From a bacterium OM1 bin76 (lineage in GTDB: Bacteria > Actinomycetota > Acidimicrobiia > Spongiisociales > ZC4RG35), in the NCBI GenBank assembly GCA_002238785.1, contig MPNA01000026.1, positions 1 through 37,838 of the forward strand: a stretch of DNA of 37,838 nt. The letters are read 5' to 3'. The notes below the pieces were generated by a model. That model was given only the letters and a program-made list of their open reading frames with translations, was not told the origin of the DNA and made no database searches. The translations under genes and the position numbers were made by a program. This document shows positions 32,133 to 37,838 of this stretch, piece by piece. Each line of letters starts with the position of its first letter. The stretch's first letter is position 1.

Positions 32133-33629
32133 ATGCCGAAACTGACAGACGCCTTCGTCCGCTCCGTCAAGAAACCCGGCAAATACAGTGACCAGCACGG
32201 GCTGAAACTTCGAGTCTCGGCCTCGGGAGCTAAGCAATGGATATGGCGGGGGAGAATAGGCGCCAGGACCCGCGATCTCGGCCTCGGAGGCTATCCATAT
32301 GTCACCCTTAGAGAGGCTCGGTCAACCGCCCTTGAATACCGCGCCATAGCAAGGCGGGGCGGTGACCCTTCTGTGAAACGAACCGAGGTGCCGACGTTCC
32401 GCCAGGCCGCCGAGCGGGTGATCGCGTTACACGCGGCCAAGTGGAAGCCCGGAGGCAAATCGGAGAACCAGTGGAGATCGTCCCTGGAAACATATGTGTT
32501 TCCCAACATCGGCTCCACGTCAATCGAGCAGGTCACTAGCGCCGATGTGATGGCATGCTTGACGCCGATATGGCACTCTCGCTCTACCACCGCAAAACGG
32601 GTCCTGCAGCGGATCTCGGCCATCATGAGGTGGAGTATCGCTCAGGGATTCAGAGTGGACAACCCGGCGGACGGACGGATCACAGCAGCGCTGGGAACCA
32701 ACGCACGATCATCTAAGCACCTAGCAGCCGTACCCCACACCGAGTTAGCCGCCACACTGGACAAGATCCGAGCAGCAAGTGTCTTCCCAACCGTCCGTTT
32801 GGCTGCGGAATTCGCAATCCTGACAGCAACCAGATCGGGGGAGACTAGAGGCGCGATGTGGTCCGAGATCAACCTCGACGAGAGGCTGTGGAAGATGCCA
32901 GCAGAGAGAATGAAAGGGAACCGGTCGCATCGAGTGCCGCTCTCAAACAGAGCTGCAGATCTCCTCACGGAAGCTGTCAGGTTCAAAAGCGATACGGGGC
33001 TGGTGTTTCCTGACAGGAACGGACGGGAGATACCGAGTTGGGTAATCCCCAAGCTGTTCCGGAGCCTGAACGTGGGAGGCACCCTCCATGGAATGAGAAC
33101 GGCCTTTCGCAATTGGTGTGCCGAAAACGGGACAAGCCGCGAGGTGGCCGAAACGTGCCTCGCCCACCGGATGGGAAGCTCTACCGAGCAAGCCTACAGA
33201 AGAACCGATCTTCTAGAACGAAGACGCTTCCTCATGGAAGAGTGGAGCCTCTACCTGGACACCCGCCCGATCGAGAGCAACACCGCAACTCGGCCAGCGA
33301 TGGGATGGGAACAGAAAGCAAAACTTGATGCTCGCACCAACAACCGCGAGTTACTGACACCACAAGCGGCCAGTGCATTGTTTGGAGTGTCTCTCCTTGC
33401 GGTCCATCAAGCTGTGTCTGAAAACCTGGTTTGTGCCGACGTCCAAGTGCGAATCACCACTACACCGCTGAATCTCATCCGGATGGATTCCGCTGCCCAA
33501 CACTGGGGCCTTCCTGATACTCATCTTGCTGATCTCATGAGAGATCAAGGTCAAGTAATGGGTATCGAAGGGCAAAGCTGCAACATCCTGAGCCTCGAGC
33601 CCCTGGTGACTTTGTCAAAACGAACCTAG
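32133..33629 (+). CDS. int: Tyrosine integrase, DUF4102/P4 type, with a C-terminal extension
   Basis: 498 residues from ATG 32133, which has AAAGGAGG seven bases upstream. The N-terminal DUF4102 domain (YSDQHGLKLRVSASGAKQWIWR, LGLGGYPYVTLREAR) is followed by a core-binding domain (WKPGGKSENQWRSSLETYVFP). The catalytic domain has R in TATRSGETRGAMW, HGMRTAFRNW (HxxR), H in LAHRMGSSTEQAYRR and the tyrosine nucleophile there. About 110 residues follow, including LTPQAASALFGVSLLAVHQAV, an HTH-like segment absent from usual P4-type integrases. It should insert its element at the tRNA 3' end. Confidence 0.92.
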   Translation: MPKLTDAFVRSVKKPGKYSDQHGLKLRVSASGAKQWIWRGRIGARTRDLGLGGYPYVTLREARSTALEYRAIARRGGDPSVKRTEVPTFRQAAERVIALHAAKWKPGGKSENQWRSSLETYVFPNIGSTSIEQVTSADVMACLTPIWHSRSTTAKRVLQRISAIMRWSIAQGFRVDNPADGRITAALGTNARSSKHLAAVPHTELAATLDKIRAASVFPTVRLAAEFAILTATRSGETRGAMWSEINLDERLWKMPAERMKGNRSHRVPLSNRAADLLTEAVRFKSDTGLVFPDRNGREIPSWVIPKLFRSLNVGGTLHGMRTAFRNWCAENGTSREVAETCLAHRMGSSTEQAYRRTDLLERRRFLMEEWSLYLDTRPIESNTATRPAMGWEQKAKLDARTNNRELLTPQAASALFGVSLLAVHQAVSENLVCADVQVRITTTPLNLIRMDSAAQHWGLPDTHLADLMRDQGQVMGIEGQSCNILSLEPLVTLSKRT

Positions 33630-34036
33630 GACAGGGAGATCGCACATCAGCCAAAGCGACCGCAACACGGCTGATACCTCTTCCCTGCAATCGTCAAGTT
33701 CCGCGTCACTGACATCCACCTTTGTGAGGCTTCGCGAATTTGTGGGGAGTGGGGAGGTTGAGGTCCTTGTTTAGGGGTTGAGGCCTCGTTGACTTCCCGG
33801 ATCCCGAAGGGCGGATGGACAGGCCACTCAAGGCGGAGAAGCAAAGCTCCTATTAGGTCACCTCCACCCCCGGGTCAGGGGGGTTTCCCGCCCCCAGGCC
33901 GGAAGCAGGCCGACAGATCAACGAAAAGGCACTGAGCCAGGAATAGGTCGGGTCAGACCCGCACCGGCCCAGGGGACCCCCTTCATTATTGAGTGGAATT
34001 GGTGGTGTTAGTTATTCACCTATCCAGGAGGCCTCA
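33630..34036. other. Non-coding stretch before the ISL3 copy
   Basis: About 400 bases with no gene recognised. It holds short G/C-rich inverted repeats, such as CGGGTCAGACCCG at about 33949. It probably includes the left end of the ISL3 element (near 33975, before ATG 34037) but no reliable inverted repeat was found. Confidence 0.45.
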
Positions 34037-35215
34037 ATGAGTGCTGATGTTATGCGGGTGCGGTTGCACCTGCGGGGGGTTCGTGTGACCGAGGTGGTGG
34101 TTGACACCCCTACCGAGTTGGTGGTGGGGGTGGTTTCCATCAAGAAGCTGTCGGGGTGTCCGGGTTGTGGGCGTTCCTGCTGGCGGGTGCACGACCGGAG
34201 GCGGAGACAGGTTCGGGATCTGGAGATCAGCGGCCGTCGGACGGTGCTGTTGTGGATCCTGCGGCGGTTCGTATGCGATTGGTGTGGGAAGCGGCACATG
34301 GAAACCCATCCCCAGTTTGTGGGGAGTATCACTCGTCGCCTGGCGCGGCGGTTGGTCCAAGACGCCCAGGTGATGTCCATCCAGGCGGTGTCCCGCCGGC
34401 ATCTGATCATGGGCCTGGTCACCGATTAGTCTGGTCTGGTTCAAACCAGGCGACGGCGTCAGAGATGTCGGGTGTTGCTGATCGACGAAACCTCGATCCG
34501 CAAACGTCACCGGTATGTGACCGTGGTCGTAAACGGCGACACCGGCGAAGTCCTGGCCATGGTCCAGGGGCGTTCCAAACAGGCCCTGAGCAGGTTCTTT
34601 GTTGAGCAGGGACCCCGATGGTGCCATGGTGTGCAGACCGTGGTTACCGACGGTTCTCGTTCTTACCGGGCAGCCATCGGACGGTATCTTCCCCACACCC
34701 GTCATGTTCTGGACCGGTTCCACGCCGTCCGATGGTTCACCCAAGGACTGACCCTGGTACGAAGGGAACTGCAACGCCGCCAACCGCCCGGTGTGAAACC
34801 CGCTTTCGAGCCGGACCTGTTCCGCGCACGGTTCGCTCTCCTGAAAAGACACGATCATCTCAGCGGGGCAGAACAGAAACGCCTGGACCGGTTATTTGAC
34901 ACCCACCCGCGTTTACAGGTGGCATGGGACGCTCTCCAACAGCTCTACGGCCTATATGAGGCCGATGACCTCCAAGGCGCCCTCCGAGCGTTGGAACGGT
35001 TCGCCGATCTGTATGAGACCGGTCAGATTCCCGAGTACCACACGATCGTGGACACCATCTTGAACTGGTCAGAAGAGATCCTCGCCTGGCATCACAACCG
35101 ACATTCCAACGGGCCACTTGAAGGGATCAACAACCTGATCCAAACCCTCAGAAGAACCGCCCACGGGTTCACCAACTACGACAACTACGCCGCCAGGGGA
35201 CTCCTCCTAACATGA
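34037..35215 (+). pseudogene. ISL3-family transposase with one amber stop
   Basis: From ATG 34037 (CAGGAGG upstream) the protein shows the ISL3 zinc finger (LSGCPGCGRSCWRVHDR, FVCDWCGKRH) and the DDE core (VLLIDETSIRKRH, VVTDGSRSY, DRFHAVRWF, NGPLEGINNLIQTLRRTAHGF). The same frame runs through the whole 1.18 kb and is interrupted only by TAG at 34427-34429, after GLVTD. Relatives have tryptophan at that point, so a TGG to TAG change explains it. The element lies between two integrases. It differs clearly from the ISL3 copy at 6480-7791. Confidence 0.85.
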
Positions 35216-35277
35216 CCCCCACCACCCGCTCCAACGACCACATCCCACAAAAACGCGAAGGTCCACCTTTGTTGATG

Positions 35278-35289
35278 GGCGAATTCGCC
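35278..35289. repeat. Perfect 12-bp palindrome
   Basis: GGCGAATTCGCC lies between the ISL3 copy and the reverse-strand integrase. It may be an element end or operator. Confidence 0.6.
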
Positions 35290-35310
35290 GAACAGGGTTA
35301 AGGAAGCCCT

Positions 35311-36522
35311 TCAAAGCTGAGAACTGCTCCTGGTCATACCAAGCTGTGCTTCGATGCAGCTGCTCCATCGCCGCATAGGACCCGGAAGGGCTACACTTGT
35401 GTCTGATTCGGCATAGGCCCGAGCAGCGGCATTCTTTATCTGGTGAGCAAGACAGTCCTCCCCCACTTCCCACGAGATGCCGATTTCCTTCAGATACAGG
35501 CGAAACGTCTTGCGTATCGAGTTAAGGACAGCGGGCAGTTCCAATCGGCGGGTAAGCTTCGAGAGTTGCCACGAATCCAACTGCTTTCCGTTCTTATAGG
35601 GGAACACCAGCCCGGAATCATCCTTGAACCTTTCGGCTTCCTTGAGCACAAGAATCACCAAATCCGAAAGCCAAACGCTATGAGAGCGGTTGCTCATCTT
35701 CATCCGCTCTGCTGGGACATGCCACCATCGCGCGTCGAGGTCGATCTCGGACCATAAGGCGCCGCAAACCGTACCTGACCGCACCAGCGTCAGATACGCA
35801 AACTCATAAGCCAAACGCAATGTCGGGTAAGCATCGCACTCTCGGACCCTCAAGAGAGCATCGCCGACTTGACGGTGGTGCATGAACTTCCTAGGCTGGC
35901 GGGACCGTTTCGGCTTCCTCGCAAAGCTCCTAACTACGGGTAAGGCAGGGTTCTGAGCCATGTAACCGTCAGTGACAGCCGAATCCAAGACTGCGCTAAT
36001 CCTTTGTAACACCCGCATGGCAGTGTCGGGTATATCGGGCAGGATCGCATTTATACAGTCCCTGATCAGCCTGCTAGATATCTGGTCCACCGGGAGATGG
36101 CCCATAAAGGGATTCGCGTATTTGGCCATTGTCGACCGCCATTGGTACTCTGATTTACCACCGGGCTTCCATCCTGGGATGCGTTCCTTGATTTCCTTCT
36201 CTGTTACTTCGATGAAGGTTGGGACTTCAGAGACGATCAAAGAAGGGTCTATCCCCTCCCTTGCGAGTTTCTTGTATTGGAGCGCCTTCGCTCTGGCTTC
36301 CGCAAGACTGACAAGGTGATACCCCCCGAGCCCAAGTTCGCGACGTCTGCCGTTCACCGTCCCCCGCCAGACCCATCGCTTCGAACCTGATCGCTCAACA
36401 CGGAGGAATAATCCATTCTGGTCGTAGTACTTACCAGGTTCTGTGATACTGTGTATGGCACTAGCAGTCAAATAGCCCACTTCATTTTCCTTTCCTCTGC
36501 CTTTTGTTTTCCGAGATGTCAT
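35311..36522 (-). CDS. Second tyrosine integrase, DUF4102 type, with an altered HxxR motif
   Basis: About 403 residues from ATG 36522, with AAGGAACG upstream. The N-terminal DUF4102 domain (YYDQNGLFLRVERSGSKRWVWR, LGLGGYHLVSLAEAR) and core-binding domain (WKPGGKSEYQWRSTMAKYANP) parallel the first integrase. The catalytic domain has R in TLVRSGTVCGALW, and LAHQIKNAAARAYAESD with the tyrosine. The expected H-G-x-R is N-S-I-R (LNSIRKTFR), so the box II histidine is Asn. The end after the tyrosine (TSVALPGPMRRWSSC) looks unlike relatives. The protein may be impaired. It overlaps the AlpA-like gene and faces the first integrase. Confidence 0.85.
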   Translation of the reverse strand: MTSRKTKGRGKENEVGYLTASAIHSITEPGKYYDQNGLFLRVERSGSKRWVWRGTVNGRRRELGLGGYHLVSLAEARAKALQYKKLAREGIDPSLIVSEVPTFIEVTEKEIKERIPGWKPGGKSEYQWRSTMAKYANPFMGHLPVDQISSRLIRDCINAILPDIPDTAMRVLQRISAVLDSAVTDGYMAQNPALPVVRSFARKPKRSRQPRKFMHHRQVGDALLRVRECDAYPTLRLAYEFAYLTLVRSGTVCGALWSEIDLDARWWHVPAERMKMSNRSHSVWLSDLVILVLKEAERFKDDSGLVFPYKNGKQLDSWQLSKLTRRLELPAVLNSIRKTFRLYLKEIGISWEVGEDCLAHQIKNAAARAYAESDTSVALPGPMRRWSSCIEAQLGMTRSSSQL

Positions 36523-36748
36523 ATCGTTCCTTGGACAAGATGTAATCGTTGACTTCATGCTGGTAGTACCAATGCTTCGCTGTGGGGCCGGTGCCATCAC
36601 GAACGGGGATTGGAAAAACTCCCTCTCTACGGCGCCTGTCCATTGTTGACCGGGAGTAACCAGTTAGACGCCTAACTTCCTTGCCATCAATGAGGGTTGG
36701 GGTTGCTTCGGTGGGGTCGGTTTTGCACCTTTCCCAGGGGATTGGCAT
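36482..36748 (-). CDS. AlpA/excisionase-like helix-turn-helix protein
   Basis: 88 residues from ATG 36748, preceded by GAGAGGAG. The central part, LIDGKEVRRLTGYSRSTMDRRRREGVFPIPVRDG, is the helix-turn-helix of AlpA-like phage regulators and excisionases (recognition pattern G-x-S-x-x-T-x-x-R). It probably controls integrase expression or excision of the element. The end overlaps the start of the integrase by 41 bases in another frame, so the two genes are cotranscribed. Confidence 0.75.
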   Translation of the reverse strand: MPIPWERCKTDPTEATPTLIDGKEVRRLTGYSRSTMDRRRREGVFPIPVRDGTGPTAKHWYYQHEVNDYILSKERYDISENKRQRKGK

Positions 36749-37396
36749 CGTCGGGCTCCTCTCGTTAGGTGACTGGACGTTGATGTAACGTACTCGGGCT
36801 GTTTTGACGGTTTCGCGCATTAGGCGCGGTTACTACGTAGGGTTTTGCGAAAATATTTTCAGATTTTTTTCAGAGCCTTGCGCGGGGGCTGTTTTGTGGC
36901 TTTTTGCGGGTAAATGTGCATTGTTGGCGGCTTGCCGGGGGCAGGTGCGCGGCTTGTGTGAGATGTCGCTTTGGGGCGGTGTCTGTTGATAATCTGTGGG
37001 ATGAGGTGTTGTGTTGAGGTGGTTCGTGTCGGGGGCGTGGGGGTTGGCGGTACCGAGAATCCCCGAAGCCTGTCCCGGTTGGAGCCCCACTCGCTGTGTA
37101 TTGATTTGGGCAGGAATGATTGCATCATCTGGTTTCCCGTCGAGGGGGTCCACCGTACATTCGGCCGGTGTCCTGCCTTAGAGAAGAATCTCGCCGGGCC
37201 TCTTGGGTGCCTACCCGGCGGGGGTGTCACTAATGGGTGTTGGCCGTTTCGGCGGGACGTTAGGGTCCCCGAGGTCCGAGCATTTGCTTTGTTTTCGGGG
37301 TGATGCCGGGGCATTGGAACTGTTGTTGGGTTTGGTTGAACTGTCCGGGTCGGTGACCTGTTCAGAGCCGACGGTGGTTGAAAGGAACGTGGGAAC
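36749..37396. other. Hairpin-rich intergenic region, possible transfer-origin or leader region
   Basis: About 650 bases with no supportable gene. It holds GAAAATATTTTC (36849-36860, a perfect palindrome followed by a T-run), a CGCCGGG/CCCGGCG stem (37192-37220), GGGAC/GTCCC (about 37255-37270) and CCCCGA/TCGGGG (about 37267-37300). The + strand becomes strongly G/T-rich towards the right. Such features are usual around promoters and transfer origins of integrative elements; the role is inferred. Confidence 0.45.
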
Positions 37397-37838
37397 ATGA
37401 AGAAGAAGCGGGATGGTTTGTTGGGTGTTTTGGTGGTGGTGGGGGTGTTGTGGGTTGGTTGGTTGTCGCCGTGGTGGGCGGCTAATCGTGTTGCTGTGGG
37501 CGGGTTTTTGGAGACTGCCCGGGTGGTGGTGTGGTGGTTGGCGTTGTGTTGGGTGGTGGGGGTTGTGGCTTGGATGGTGTGGGGTTGGTGGTCGGGTCGT
37601 TCTGCCCGTGCTGGGGGGCGTTCGGGGGTTGGTTGGGATCCGGGGAGCCGAGCGGTGTTTGCGGTGGTGCCGGTCCGGGGCGGCGGCGGCGGCGGCGGTG
37701 GTCGCCGTGCTGGTACGGGCCGGGGGCCGCGGCGGCGGCGTCGGACCGGTGGGGAGGCGGTGGATTTCGGCTCGTGGTTGTTGCGTCACGCGAGCGGTTT
37801 GGCCACTGGTCCGGGTCGGGTCGCCCGGGTGTTATGGG
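37397..37838 (+). CDS. Two-span membrane protein, partial (runs off the window)
   Basis: The frame from ATG 37397 stays open to the window end (147 residues seen). GAAAGGAACGTG lies upstream. A basic start (MKKKRDG) precedes two membrane helices, about 8-24 (LLGVLVVVGVLWVGWLSPWW) and 41-64 (ETARVVVWWLALCWVVGVVAWMVWGWW). A Gly/Arg-rich, probably cytoplasmic stretch follows (VRGGGGGGGGRRAGTGRGPRRRRR). The codons are strongly G/T-biased. Such proteins often stand at the head of transfer or coupling-protein modules in actinobacterial integrative elements, but no family can be assigned from this part. Confidence 0.6.
   Translation, partial: MKKKRDGLLGVLVVVGVLWVGWLSPWWAANRVAVGGFLETARVVVWWLALCWVVGVVAWMVWGWWSGRSARAGGRSGVGWDPGSRAVFAVVPVRGGGGGGGGRRAGTGRGPRRRRRTGGEAVDFGSWLLRHASGLATGPGRVARVLW

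Noticed and set aside
34427-34429. Recoding of TAG as an amino acid
   Set aside because: Other genes here use TAG as a normal stop (for example the RCC1 remnant and several core genes), so a nonsense mutation is simpler.
36859-37789. Long Pro/Thr-rich reverse-strand frames at the right edge
   Set aside because: They arise from the strong G/T bias of the + strand. The + frame from 37397 has a start signal and membrane helices.
31948-37838. A second attachment site matching the tRNA 3' end
   Set aside because: No convincing repeat of the tRNA end was found in the window, so the far end of the element is not in view.

Overview
This window looks like a piece of a high-GC actinobacterial chromosome, most likely from an Acidimicrobiia-type lineage. 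The main evidence is a complete Pup-proteasome operon (mpa/arc, dop, pup, prcB, prcA, 14300-19189). It lies next to a Thermus-like tRNA T-loop modification operon (ttuB-ttuA-trmI, 11770-13722). The lineage is inferred from gene content and composition, not from a phylogenetic marker.

Left accessory region (1-10560): a decayed defence and mobile-element zone. It starts with the right end of an IS1380-type element that has cut off the 5' end of a higB toxin gene, followed by an intact higA antitoxin. Next is a large reverse-strand gene joining a DUF4365 (PD-(D/E)xK nuclease-like) domain to long helical repeats, a candidate defence protein. Then comes a fossil of a DUF1156 methyltransferase/DUF499 ATPase operon reduced to two fused fragments, two small zinc-ribbon-like genes, and three insertion sequences in a row: ISL3, IS5, and IS1380 with clear inverted repeats and a CTTAG target duplication. 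The IS1380 element sits in the remnant of an RCC1-repeat gene.

Core region (10887-31820): two small membrane proteins, a 31-residue membrane peptide, the T-loop operon, a ferredoxin, the proteasome operon, and a convergent zinc-binding lipoprotein (znuA) with 16 copies of a DHDEEEG repeat and a Zur/Fur-like operator. A reverse-strand operon follows, in gene order: an MFS gene broken by a 41-bp duplication, a lipoate ligase-like protein, an AroQ-alpha/beta hydrolase fusion with a frameshift, a transglycosylase-like protein, a molybdopterin oxidoreductase and a DUF2277 protein. After these lie an ABC exporter, ispH, der, a small membrane protein, a NUDIX hydrolase and tRNA-Pro(GGG).

Right accessory region (31882-37838): a tRNA with CAT anticodon is followed directly by an integrase. 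A second, convergent integrase with an AlpA-like gene lies beyond an ISL3 copy that carries one amber stop. A hairpin-rich intergenic region then leads into a membrane protein gene that runs off the window, resembling the start of a transfer module. This looks like stacked integrative elements at a tRNA gene.

The most noteworthy points are the ubiquitin-like TtuB gene 2.5 kb from the Pup-proteasome, the DUF4365-repeat protein beside a fossil defence operon, the AroQ-hydrolase fusion, and the zinc-binding repeat array.
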